Shown here: positions 7,634-15,289 of the stretch, piece by piece
How the letters are laid out: the number at the start of each line of letters is the position of its first letter
Numbering within the stretch: the first letter of the stretch is position 1
Source: CAJGBR01 sp045637425
GTDB lineage: Bacteria; Bacteroidota; Bacteroidia; Bacteroidales; Rikenellaceae
NCBI GenBank assembly: GCA_045637425.1
Contig: JAZTZL010000041.1
Span: forward strand, 1 to 29,706
Length of the DNA stretch: 29,706 nt
Reading direction: 5' to 3'
Made by a program: the position numbers and the translations under genes
The notes under the pieces: generated by a model
Told to the model about the DNA's origin: nothing
What the model saw: the letters and a program-made list of their open reading frames with translations, nothing else
Database searches by the model: none

Positions 7634-8044
7634 CTATTCTTCCTCATCGAAATCATCGTCATCGCTAAAGAAGAAATTCTCTATTGTGGAGTCGATGACG
7701 CGGCGATCGCGTTTGGTTGGTCTGCCTGTACCTCGGTCGCGAACAAAGAACATCATCTCATTGGGAGCATTCAGTTTATCGAGTTCCTCCTGCGGTGTGA
7801 TATTTTCAATATACTGTTCGAGATTTTTTGCTCCCTGACGATTCGAAACCTCCTGGATAATGCGATAAGTATATGTTATAGGCATTCGCTTGAACGATAC
7901 TACGTCTCCACATTTCACCTCACGAGAGGGCTTGACCTGCGAACCATTAACCATCACACGTCCATTACGACACGCCTCGGCTGCATTGCTACGAGTTTTG
8001 AATGCTCTGACTGCCCAGAGCCACTTGTCTATTCGTACTGACAT
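7634..8044 (-). CDS. Hsp15-like S4-domain RNA-binding protein
   Basis: The 136-residue protein opens with the S4/Hsp15 signature: R-I-D-K-W-L-W-A-V-R-A-F-K-T-R near residues 4-18, then A-C-R-N-G-R-V-M-V-N-G and the basic V-K-P-S-R-E-V-K-C-G-D. Hsp15 (HslR) binds stalled 50S subunits carrying nascent chains and helps recycle them; Bacteroidota members of the family are assigned the same role by similarity. The C-terminus has a basic stretch (R-P-T-K-R-D-R-R) and then a strongly acidic end (D-D-D-D-F-D-E-E-E), longer than the minimal fold. The start lies 5 bases after the MBOAT stop, so it is read from the same message. No clear terminator follows it. Confidence 0.85.
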   Translation of the reverse strand: MSVRIDKWLWAVRAFKTRSNAAEACRNGRVMVNGSQVKPSREVKCGDVVSFKRMPITYTYRIIQEVSNRQGAKNLEQYIENITPQEELDKLNAPNEMMFFVRDRGTGRPTKRDRRVIDSTIENFFFSDDDDFDEEE

Positions 8045-8049
8045 ACTTT

Positions 8050-9534
8050 TCAGAATTGGAAATAAATAAATGGTTGTATTTCAGAGGATTTCAACTGCAT
8101 AATCACCCATATTACTGCTACTGTAATCGCGACCTTATACAACATCGGGCTCTTGATTGTCATATTGATAGTCTTCTGCTGCAACGCGTCGGGAATAGCG
8201 TGCAATCCGTAACCGAAGAGTATCATCACAAACACCCACTTATAGCCCGTAACGAACTGCGGAATTACTTCCCATTGGAAATCGGTGAATATACGGTGCA
8301 ACATAAACCACGCCTTATCCATAGACTCGGCTCGGAAAAACACCCAACACAGACAGACAAAATTGAATGTCAAGAATACACCTAAAACTCTACGCCAGGG
8401 AGTCATCTCATCACCGAATGGTTTCATTGAGGGGAATAACTTCATCGCCATCTTGTGCAGACAGAGCGCTGCGCCGTGCAATGCTCCCCACAGGACAAAC
8501 TGCCACGAGGCTCCGTGCCACAATCCGCCCAAAAGCATTGTAATCATCAGATTGACGTATGTTCTCAGCTTACCTTTGCGATTGCCCCCCAGCGATATGT
8601 ACAAATAATCCTTCAACCACGATGAAAGCGAGATGTGCCATCTGCGCCAGAATTCAGTGATGGTTGCACTCTGATATGGCGAGTCGAAGTTGCGATTGAA
8701 TCGGAATCCCAACAGTAATGCCAACCCGATTGCCATATCCGAATAGCCTGAAAAATCGCAATAAATCTGCAACGCATAACCCCAGATACCCATCAGATTC
8801 TCGAATCCACTATACAGCAACGGATTCTCAAAAACTCGGTCTACGAAGTTCAGACTTATGTAGTCCGAAATAACAGCTTTCTTGAACAATCCTGCAATAA
8901 TGAGAAATACTCCCTCGCCGAACATCTCCTTCGACACAACCGGCTTTTGCAAAATCTGCGGCAGAAAATCTCTTGCTCGCACAATAGGCCCTGCCACGAG
9001 CTGAGGAAAGAACGATACATAGAACAGGTAATCCACAAAGAGTTGCAGCGGCTTAATGTTACCACGATAAATATCTATCACATAGCTCATTGACTGAAAT
9101 ATGTAGAACGATATACCGATTGGCAAAAAGATATTTTTTATTTCGAAATGTCCACCCGTCAAGTCGGCAATCATCATTCCGAAAAAGTTGGTATACTTGA
9201 AATAACAGAGCAATCCCAAGTTTATACAGCAACTTAACAGCAACAGCAACTTTCTGTTTCGCTGCGACTTGGCTTCGTTTATGAACATTGCAATTACGAA
9301 GTCGGAGACAGCGACTCCGATAAGCAGCAACACAAATAGTCCACTGGTCTTATAGTAAAAATAGAGCGAGAAGAGTATCACAAAAAATATTCGTGCTACG
9401 TCGCGCTTTTTCAACATATTGTATACTATCAGAAATCCCAAAAAGAGAAACAGAAAGAATCCGTCCGTAAAAATCAACGGCTGGTCGGGATTATATCTGA
9501 GCAGACCCAATATTTGTTCAATCGTATTGTTCAT
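8050..9534 (-). CDS. MBOAT-family membrane O-acyltransferase (AlgI/DltB-like)
   Basis: The 494-residue protein is strongly hydrophobic, with roughly ten or more membrane segments. The MBOAT hallmarks are present: F-W-R-R-W-H-I-S-L-S-S-W-L-K-D-Y-L-Y-I near 290-310, and G-G-L-W-H-G-A-S-W with the putative catalytic His near residue 340. AlgI-type enzymes pass acetyl groups across the inner membrane to polysaccharides, usually with an SGNH partner (AlgX, AlgJ, DltD-like). No such partner is next to this gene: upstream is a deaminase and downstream an S4 protein. The acceptor (capsule, exopolysaccharide, O-antigen or peptidoglycan) therefore cannot be assigned. The ATG at 9534 follows a 45-base gap after the deaminase gene, containing only a poor AACCTTTG promoter-like word. 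Confidence 0.9.
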   Translation of the reverse strand: MNNTIEQILGLLRYNPDQPLIFTDGFFLFLFLGFLIVYNMLKKRDVARIFFVILFSLYFYYKTSGLFVLLLIGVAVSDFVIAMFINEAKSQRNRKLLLLLSCCINLGLLCYFKYTNFFGMMIADLTGGHFEIKNIFLPIGISFYIFQSMSYVIDIYRGNIKPLQLFVDYLFYVSFFPQLVAGPIVRARDFLPQILQKPVVSKEMFGEGVFLIIAGLFKKAVISDYISLNFVDRVFENPLLYSGFENLMGIWGYALQIYCDFSGYSDMAIGLALLLGFRFNRNFDSPYQSATITEFWRRWHISLSSWLKDYLYISLGGNRKGKLRTYVNLMITMLLGGLWHGASWQFVLWGALHGAALCLHKMAMKLFPSMKPFGDEMTPWRRVLGVFLTFNFVCLCWVFFRAESMDKAWFMLHRIFTDFQWEVIPQFVTGYKWVFVMILFGYGLHAIPDALQQKTINMTIKSPMLYKVAITVAVIWVIMQLKSSEIQPFIYFQF

Positions 9535-9579
9535 TGCGGCTGCAAAGGTTCAATTTTCACACTTTAGTTCGACTACTCA

Positions 9580-10914
9580 TTAACACTTTTTGTCGGCGTT
9601 CATTCTCTCGATAATTGCATCGACAGAACGTCTTGCATCAGCCACCACCTCATCAAGATTCAGACGTGTGAGCCTGCCCTCGTTGAGCACAATCTTGCCA
9701 TCTACGATTACACACTCTACATCGCTGCTCTTTGTAGCGTAGACCAACGTAGAAATCAGGTTGTGCATCGGTTGTGTATGCGCCTTATTGACATTGACTA
9801 AAATCAAGTCGGCAATCATTCCCTCGGCAATCTGACCGAGTTGTCCCTTCATACCGAGCGCTGCTGCACCATTGACCGTAGCCATTTTCAGCGCCTCATA
9901 CGCTGGCAATGCACACGGGTCGCCCGTTGAAACTTTCGCCAACAACGATGCAGTACGCATCTCTTCCCACATATCGAGGTCGTTATTCGACGAAGCGCCG
10001 TCAGTACCCAGACCTACATTGATTCCAGATTTAAGCATCTGTGCAACAGGTGAAATACCACTTGCCAACTTCATATTGCTCTGCGGGTTATGCGCAACGC
10101 TCACACCACACTCTGCCATAATGTCCATATCTCTCTGACTCAGGTGTACGCAGTGCGCTGCAATCGTATTCCTATCCAAAATACCCAACTTATGACAATA
10201 CTCCACAGGCGACAATCCGCACTTATCTGCAATAATCTTCTGTTCATCGAGCGTTTCTGCCAAATGTATGTGATAAAGCACTTCGCGACGAGCAGCTTCG
10301 GCGTGAGTCCACTTCAGATTCTCATCGCTCACCGTATATGGCGCGTGCGGAGCAATCACAGACTTCACCGTCGAGTATTCGGGTTTTGCGAGCAATGCAC
10401 CTACACGATCGAGCTCTTCGCAATACTTTTCGTGCGGCGAACGCAAAAACGATGTACCCACCCAAGCACGCATACCTCCAGCAACTACCTCCTGAGCAAT
10501 CAAATCCTCATTGAAGTACATATCCAACATTGTAGTTGTACCCCCGGTCAACATCTCGGCAACTGCGAGTCTTGCTCCCGAACGATAATCCTCAGCCTGC
10601 AACTTAGCCTCGAACGGCCAGATGTAGTTATTCAGCCAATCCATCAACTCATAATCATCGGCATAACCCCTGAGCAGAGTCATCGAAGCGTGTGTATGTA
10701 TATTTATCAGCCCCGGCATCAAGACTCGTCCGCGACCATCAATTACGGTCACTTCGGCATCTGGCTCGGTTTTGAATCTCTGAGCCAAATCACCCGACCT
10801 GCAAATCAAAACAATCTTGTTATCCTCGATACCAACCGAGGCATTATAGTATGGTTCTGCAGCAGAAACCATCGGAACTACAGTAACGTTTTCAATCAAA
10901 ATTCTCTTTTTCAT
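9580..10914 (-). CDS. mtaD: Amidohydrolase: 5-methylthioadenosine/S-adenosylhomocysteine deaminase-like
   Basis: The 444-residue protein has the ATZ/TRZ amidohydrolase layout: a short N-terminal beta domain, then a TIM barrel. Metal and substrate motifs are intact: P-G-L-I-N-I-H-T-H-A-S-M with His73 and His75, H-I-H-L-A-E-T, H-N-P-Q-S-N-M-K-L-A-S-G, and the Asp in G-T-D-G-A-S-S-N-N-D. The segment L-L-R-G-Y-A-D-D-Y-E-L near 80-90 is typical of MTA/SAH deaminases, which convert these adenosyl thioethers to inosyl compounds in the cytoplasm. Related enzymes of the family act on guanine, cytosine or chlorinated triazines, so the substrate is inferred. It starts 9 bases after the TonB-like gene stop, suggesting shared transcription without an obvious functional link. 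Confidence 0.85.
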   Translation of the reverse strand: MKKRILIENVTVVPMVSAAEPYYNASVGIEDNKIVLICRSGDLAQRFKTEPDAEVTVIDGRGRVLMPGLINIHTHASMTLLRGYADDYELMDWLNNYIWPFEAKLQAEDYRSGARLAVAEMLTGGTTTMLDMYFNEDLIAQEVVAGGMRAWVGTSFLRSPHEKYCEELDRVGALLAKPEYSTVKSVIAPHAPYTVSDENLKWTHAEAARREVLYHIHLAETLDEQKIIADKCGLSPVEYCHKLGILDRNTIAAHCVHLSQRDMDIMAECGVSVAHNPQSNMKLASGISPVAQMLKSGINVGLGTDGASSNNDLDMWEEMRTASLLAKVSTGDPCALPAYEALKMATVNGAAALGMKGQLGQIAEGMIADLILVNVNKAHTQPMHNLISTLVYATKSSDVECVIVDGKIVLNEGRLTRLNLDEVVADARRSVDAIIERMNADKKC

Positions 10915-10923
10915 AACAATTCA

Positions 10924-11811
10924 CTATTGCGGTATAAATGTATAAAAAATCTTACCTGTCTGTTTTTCCGGAGCATTCTGCGAAACATCAAATCTCGACC
11001 TACGGGCAGCATCGAGCGCCGCTTCGCGCAATGATTCATCAGATGACGAACCTCGCGCCACGCTTGCAGCGATAACCTCACCACGCCTATTCACCGTAAT
11101 GGTAATCTCAACCTGTCCACCACCTCGACAAGTATACGCCGGAACGTGCAGGTACATAGCCTTACGGTCTTTAAGCGAATAACTAACCGTAACATTACCC
11201 TTATAATCTGACATTTGTTCAGATTGTTCCTTATCCGTTGCAGAGTCCTTGTCCGATAATTTTTTCGAATGCTCTTCCAACTCCTTCAGTCCGGCTTCGT
11301 AGGCTGCTTTTGACGACTTCATCTTCTCCTCGAGTTCTCGCGCCTGATCGTATATCTCTTTAGCATCGCTGCCCTTCGAGTCCTTTAGCGCAGAATTCAA
11401 CTCCATATCACGATTCACCTTCACATTCTTCACATCGCTCATATCTGCAAACTCGCCCTTCAGCGGATCATACTCTCGCTCCTTCTCCTTTTCCTCAATC
11501 TCTTCGGGCATCTCAATCATCATTCCCTCAAACGGATTATTCAGTTCGAGTTGAATCTTTATAGACTCGGCCATCAACACTCCGGCCACTACGAAACACA
11601 ACGTAGAAAAGAGTCCGATGCGGTGATCATAAGCCCATTCGCCCCAATTTTTAGTGCTTGGCATAAACGGAAGTTTCAACTCTTTGGACTCGTCCTCCGC
11701 AGTGACAGCCTCTTTGTCAGCAATCTGTCGCGGAGTCTGGTCTAAATCGTTCAACTCTTTACCAAACAACAACTTAAGTGCAAATACTATATTCTCAAAA
11801 AATGGTTTCAT
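10924..11811 (-). CDS. TonB-family energy transducer-like protein
   Basis: This 295-residue protein has a cytoplasmic N-terminal part of about 64 residues, a single membrane segment near 65-82, a charged Glu/Lys-rich probable coiled coil (about 95-205), and a C-terminal TonB-type domain. The last domain contains C-R-G-G-G-Q-V-E-I-T-I-T-V-N and A-A-L-D-A-A-R-R-S-R-F, a pattern of TonB C-terminal domains in Bacteroidales. Classical TonB contacts TonB-dependent receptors and carries a Pro-rich spacer; here the spacer is charged and not Pro-rich, and no exbB or exbD is adjacent. It may be a TonB or a related periplasm-spanning protein. ATG 11811 was chosen over a TTG 24 bases upstream. It is divergent from lpxC-fabZ and heads the mtaD-MBOAT-S4 gene run. 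Confidence 0.82.
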   Translation of the reverse strand: MKPFFENIVFALKLLFGKELNDLDQTPRQIADKEAVTAEDESKELKLPFMPSTKNWGEWAYDHRIGLFSTLCFVVAGVLMAESIKIQLELNNPFEGMMIEMPEEIEEKEKEREYDPLKGEFADMSDVKNVKVNRDMELNSALKDSKGSDAKEIYDQARELEEKMKSSKAAYEAGLKELEEHSKKLSDKDSATDKEQSEQMSDYKGNVTVSYSLKDRKAMYLHVPAYTCRGGGQVEITITVNRRGEVIAASVARGSSSDESLREAALDAARRSRFDVSQNAPEKQTGKIFYTFIPQ

Positions 11812-11887
11812 CAATAAAATTAAAACACGTTCCAAAACACATTCCAGCCCCTAATCGTGCATAATCAATCCGTTAGAGGTAAGAAAT

Positions 11888-11899
11888 CTTTTGCAAAAG
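11888..11899. repeat. Perfect 12-base palindrome in the tonB-like/lpxC divergent region
   Basis: CTTTTGCAAAAG is fully self-complementary and overlaps the minus-strand -7 candidate at 11894-11901. Its left half AATCTTTTG is repeated in direct orientation at 11904-11912. It could be an operator, or simply TTTTG promoter-type words on both strands. Confidence 0.4.
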
Positions 11900-11901
11900 T
11901 A
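11894..11901 (-). promoter_or_regulatory. Candidate -7 element for the tonB-like operon
   Basis: On the minus strand TACTTTTG fits TAnnTTTG, 82 bases upstream of the chosen ATG at 11811. I see no TTTG at the expected 19-20 base distance upstream, so the promoter is incomplete. Confidence 0.42.
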
Positions 11902-11923
11902 GGAATCTTTTGAAAATAAATCG

Positions 11924-11931
11924 TAACTTTG
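11924..11931 (+). promoter_or_regulatory. Candidate -7 element for lpxC-fabZ
   Basis: TAACTTTG fits the TAnnTTTG consensus, 47 bases before the lpxC-fabZ ATG. The nearest upstream TTTTG ends at 11912 (11-base spacer) or 11893 (30-base spacer), so the -33 box is not at the ideal distance. The two divergent -7 boxes lie only 22 bases apart. Confidence 0.5.
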
Positions 11932-11978
11932 CGACGAAATGTTTTTGAATTTGAGATAAAATCGATTAAATCGAAATT

Positions 11979-13373
11979 ATGACTGATAAACAGAAAACAA
12001 TAAAAGAAAAAGTCTCTTTCGTAGGAAAAGGACTTCACACAGGGCTCAACGTAACAATGAGCATCTGTCCTGCGCCGGAAAACCACGGCATTAAATTTCA
12101 GCGTATTGACCTCCCCGAACAACCCGTAATCGATGCTCTGGCTGAGTATGTAACCGATACATCAAGAGGTACAACAATCGAAAAAGGTGGCGTAAAGATT
12201 TCGACTATCGAACACATTATGGCTGCAATGTACTGTTGTGGTATCGACAACGCATTGGTGGAAATTGATGCTCCGGAGACTCCGATTATGGACGGTTCTG
12301 CGAAGGAATATGCTGCTAAAATCAACGAAATCGGACTGACTGAACAAAATGCTCCGATTGAATATTTCGAAATCGACCAAAAATACACTTTCGAAATCGA
12401 AGACAAAGGCGTTAAAGTGGAAATCCTCCCAGATGATAAACTCAGCGTTAATGTAAATATCGATTACAACTCGAAGGTGTTGGGTAACCAATATGCAGTG
12501 CTCGAAGATGTTTCTCGTTTCACAGAGGAAATTTCTTCTTGCAGAACTTTCGTATTCCTGCACGAACTCGAACCATTGTTCCAACTCAACCTTATCAAAG
12601 GCGGCGACCTTGACAACGCTATCGTTATCGTGGAAAAAGCTGTTTCTGACGAAGAACTCGCTCGTATCTCTAAGGTATTCAACAAAGAGGGCGAAATCAA
12701 AGTTACAAACGGTTTCTTGAACAATTTGGAATTGCGTTTCCCGAACGAGTGTGCAAGACACAAATTGCTCGATATCGTGGGCGATTTGGCACTGATTGGT
12801 CGCAGAATCAAAGGTCGTGTGATTGCTACCCGTCCGGGACACTTCGCAAACACCGAGACTGCTAAGAAAATCCGTCAGGCTATGCGCAAGGCTGCAAACC
12901 GTCCTACTCACAAGTACGACCCGGCTGCAGAACCAGTTATGGACGTGAACAAAATCAAAAGTTTGTTGCCTCACCGTCCGCCATTCTTGTTAGTAGACAA
13001 GATTATGTATCTTGACGACCATAGCGTTATGGGTATCAAGAACGTAACTATGAACGAACCTTTCTTCGTTGGCCACTTCCCCTCTCACCCCGTAATGCCG
13101 GGTGTGCTGATCGTTGAAGCAATGGCTCAATGTGGTGGTATTCTGGCTCTGAGCACAGTACCCGACCCTGAAAACTACCTGACATTCTTTATGAAGATAG
13201 ACGGTGTTAAATTCAAACGTCAGGTTGTGCCGGGAGATACACTCCAATTCGAATTGTCACTACTCGAACCGATACGCCGAGGAATCGTGCATATGGGTGC
13301 AAAAGCATACGTCGGCGGAGCACTCGCCGTTGAAGCCGAACTTATGGCTCAAATTACAAAAGAAAAAAAATAA
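11979..13373 (+). CDS. lpxC/fabZ: Bifunctional LpxC (UDP-3-O-acyl-GlcNAc deacetylase) - FabZ (3-hydroxyacyl-ACP dehydratase)
   Basis: The 464-residue fusion joins two enzymes. Residues 1 to about 305 are LpxC, the zinc deacetylase that commits to lipid A synthesis: zinc ligand His79 in I-E-H-I-M-A-A, then His261 and Asp265 in H-K-L-L-D, and catalytic His288 in R-P-G-H. The last three are shifted by the same 23 residues from the E. coli positions, so one insertion precedes them. Residues about 315-464 are FabZ, with catalytic His366 in G-H-F-P-S-H-P-V-M-P-G and Glu380 fourteen residues later, the canonical distance. The fusion is a known mark of Bacteroidota and links lipid A to fatty acid dehydration, both drawing on 3-hydroxyacyl-ACP. 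ATG 11979 is the first in frame. lpxA follows after 23 bases in the same operon. Confidence 0.97.
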   Translation: MTDKQKTIKEKVSFVGKGLHTGLNVTMSICPAPENHGIKFQRIDLPEQPVIDALAEYVTDTSRGTTIEKGGVKISTIEHIMAAMYCCGIDNALVEIDAPETPIMDGSAKEYAAKINEIGLTEQNAPIEYFEIDQKYTFEIEDKGVKVEILPDDKLSVNVNIDYNSKVLGNQYAVLEDVSRFTEEISSCRTFVFLHELEPLFQLNLIKGGDLDNAIVIVEKAVSDEELARISKVFNKEGEIKVTNGFLNNLELRFPNECARHKLLDIVGDLALIGRRIKGRVIATRPGHFANTETAKKIRQAMRKAANRPTHKYDPAAEPVMDVNKIKSLLPHRPPFLLVDKIMYLDDHSVMGIKNVTMNEPFFVGHFPSHPVMPGVLIVEAMAQCGGILALSTVPDPENYLTFFMKIDGVKFKRQVVPGDTLQFELSLLEPIRRGIVHMGAKAYVGGALAVEAELMAQITKEKK

Positions 13374-13396
13374 CCCAATCTTAAAGAAACAAGATT

Positions 13397-14200
13397 ATGA
13401 TAAGCAATTTGGCATACGTCAATCCGCAAGCTAAAATCGGAGAAAATGTAACTATCGAACCCTTCGCTTTCATAGATGCAGACGTAGAAATCGGAGCCGG
13501 AACTTGGATTGGTTCAGGCGCCGTAATCAGAAATGGCGCACGCATCGGTTGCGATTGCAAAATCCACCCGACCGCTGTCATCGCAGGCGAACCTCAAGAC
13601 CTTAAATTCAAAGGCGAATACTCAACTGCCGTAATCGGCGACCGTACAGTTATTCGTGAATGCGTAACAATCAGCCGCGGAACTGCAGCCAAAGGTACAA
13701 CTATCGTCGGAAGCGATTGTTTAATAATGGCTTGCGCTCACGTAGCACACGATTGCGTAGTCGGAAACCACGTCATTCTCGTTAATGGAGTATTGCTGGC
13801 TGGCGAAGTTGAAGTCGGCGATTGGGCAATCTTGGGAGGACAGACTGCTGTTCACCAATTCAGCAAAATCGGAGCTCACGCAATGACAGGTGGCGGTTCG
13901 TTGATTAATAAAGATATTCCTGCATTTGTTAAAGCTGGTCACTTGCCAATTTCGTTTGTCGGAATCAACTTTATCGGTTTGCGCCGCAGAGGCTTCTCTT
14001 CTGAAAAAATTGCTGAAATTCAAGATATTTACCGCATTATCTTCCAAAGCGGTATGATTTATTCGAAAGCGTGTGATGTTGTTGAACAAACTATTCCGCA
14101 ATCTCCGGAACGTGACGAAATCCTCAATTTCATTCGCACATCGAAACGTGGTATCCTCAAACCGTACAACTCACGTCGCAATAGCGAAGATTTGGACTAA
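13397..14200 (+). CDS. lpxA: Acyl-[ACP]-UDP-N-acetylglucosamine O-acyltransferase LpxA
   Basis: The 267-residue protein has the left-handed parallel beta-helix of hexapeptide repeats (about residues 1-185) followed by a helical C-terminal domain. The LpxA signature A-H-V-A-H-D-C holds His115 and His118; the latter corresponds to the catalytic base His125 of E. coli. I-H-P-T-A-V-I and G-G-Q-T-A-V-H-Q-F are also typical. It attaches a 3-hydroxyacyl chain to UDP-GlcNAc, the step just before LpxC, in the cytoplasm. Cotranscription with lpxC-fabZ puts the first two lipid A steps and a competing fatty acid step under one promoter. A hairpin terminator follows the stop codon by about 25 bases. Confidence 0.96.
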   Translation: MISNLAYVNPQAKIGENVTIEPFAFIDADVEIGAGTWIGSGAVIRNGARIGCDCKIHPTAVIAGEPQDLKFKGEYSTAVIGDRTVIRECVTISRGTAAKGTTIVGSDCLIMACAHVAHDCVVGNHVILVNGVLLAGEVEVGDWAILGGQTAVHQFSKIGAHAMTGGGSLINKDIPAFVKAGHLPISFVGINFIGLRRRGFSSEKIAEIQDIYRIIFQSGMIYSKACDVVEQTIPQSPERDEILNFIRTSKRGILKPYNSRRNSEDLD

Positions 14201-14224
14201 TACCACATTCAACTAAAATTTTGA

Positions 14225-14257
14225 GAGTCTGTACCATCAAGGTGCAGACTCCTTTTG
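14225..14257 (+). terminator. Rho-independent terminator after lpxA
   Basis: GAGTCTGTACC (14225-14235) and GGTGCAGACTC (14241-14251) form an 11-pair stem with one G-U pair and a 5-base loop, followed by CTTTTG. It closes the lpxC-fabZ/lpxA operon. Confidence 0.8.
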
Positions 14258-14290
14258 TTTATAACTTTTTGAATAAAGTTCGATTTATAA

Positions 14291-14321
14291 TTGATAATTC
14301 GAAGGATTTTCCATAAATTTG
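14291..14321 (+). promoter_or_regulatory. Promoter of trxB
   Basis: TTG at 14291-14293, a 20-base spacer and TAAATTTG at 14314-14321 fit the phylum consensus. It lies 29 bases before the trxB ATG, and directly after the lpxA terminator. Confidence 0.6.
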
Positions 14322-14350
14322 TAACCGCAAAATTTAATAACAGAATTATT

Positions 14351-15283
14351 ATGGCAGCAGAACATATCAAATGCTTAATCATCGGTAGCGGCCCTGCCGG
14401 CTATACAGCCGCAATTTACGCAGCTCGTGCAAACTTGAATCCCGTTGTTTATCAAGGTATCGAACCGGGTGGACAATTAACTACCACAACCGAAATCGAA
14501 AACTTTCCGGGATTCCCTCAAGGCATTACAGGCCCTGAACTGATGGATAAAATGAGAGCTCAGGCTGAGCGTTTCGGCACAGATATCCGTTTCGGAATCG
14601 TCACAAATGTCGATTTCTCGCAGAGACCTTTCAAACTGACTATTGACGGTGAAAAAGAGATTGAAGCTGAAGCTGTAATCATCGCAACAGGAGCTACGGC
14701 TAAATATCTCGGTCTGGAATCTGAATCAAAATTCAGAGGTATGGGTGTATCTGCGTGCGCAACTTGCGATGGTTTCTTCTACCGCAACAAAGACGTGGCT
14801 GTAGTAGGTGGTGGCGACACAGCTATCGAAGAGGCTACATATTTGGCGTCTATCTGCCGCAAGGTATATATGATTGTGCGCAAACCATACTTCCGCGCAT
14901 CAAAGGCTATGCAAGAACGCGCATTCAATACTCCGAATATCGAAGTTCTCTTCGAACACAATACAGACGAAGTGCTGGGCGACGATAACGGCGTAACAGG
15001 CGTGAGAGTAGTAAATACCGCAGGCGAAAAACGCGAAATCGCAATAGACGGATTCTTCCTGGCTATCGGTCATACTCCGAACACCAAGGTATTTGCAGAT
15101 TATCTCACACTCACACCCGAAGGTTATATTCAAACTGAAGGTGCATCATCAAAAACAAATATCGAAGGTGTGTTCGCAGCCGGTGACGTGAAAGACCCGT
15201 TCTACAGACAGGCTATCGCAGCAGCAGGCTCGGGTTGCGCAGCAGCTCTGGATTGCGAACGTTTCTTGATGGAACATAAATAA
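14351..15283 (+). CDS. trxB: Thioredoxin-disulfide reductase
   Basis: This 310-residue flavoprotein has the standard order: FAD-binding G-S-G-P-A-G-Y-T-A-A near residue 13, the redox motif C-A-T-C at Cys136-Cys139 (E. coli Cys135/138), the NADPH-binding V-V-G-G-G-D-T-A-I-E-E-A just after it, and the C-terminal FAD motif G-V-F-A-A-G-D-V. It passes electrons from NADPH to thioredoxin in the cytoplasm. The frame is open 60 bases upstream, but ATG 14351 begins exactly where the family begins (M-A-A-E-H-I-K-C-L-I-I-G) and lies just downstream of the promoter, whereas the longer start would include promoter bases. A LuxE-like gene starts 6 bases after the stop. Confidence 0.96.
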   Translation: MAAEHIKCLIIGSGPAGYTAAIYAARANLNPVVYQGIEPGGQLTTTTEIENFPGFPQGITGPELMDKMRAQAERFGTDIRFGIVTNVDFSQRPFKLTIDGEKEIEAEAVIIATGATAKYLGLESESKFRGMGVSACATCDGFFYRNKDVAVVGGGDTAIEEATYLASICRKVYMIVRKPYFRASKAMQERAFNTPNIEVLFEHNTDEVLGDDNGVTGVRVVNTAGEKREIAIDGFFLAIGHTPNTKVFADYLTLTPEGYIQTEGASSKTNIEGVFAAGDVKDPFYRQAIAAAGSGCAAALDCERFLMEHK

Positions 15284-15289
15284 TCGAAT

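Noticed and set aside
10090..11034. 314-codon open frame on the plus strand
   Set aside because: It lies antisense to the mtaD-like gene and the end of the TonB-like gene, is rich in His, Cys, Ser and Arg without any domain, and both genes beneath it have intact family motifs.
12162..12974. 270-codon open frame on the minus strand
   Set aside because: Antisense to the LpxC part of lpxC-fabZ, full of Phe, Cys and His from reversed codons, with no recognisable domain.
14291..14350. Longer N-terminus for trxB
   Set aside because: The added 20 residues do not resemble the family and would cover the promoter; ATG 14351 matches the normal TrxB start.
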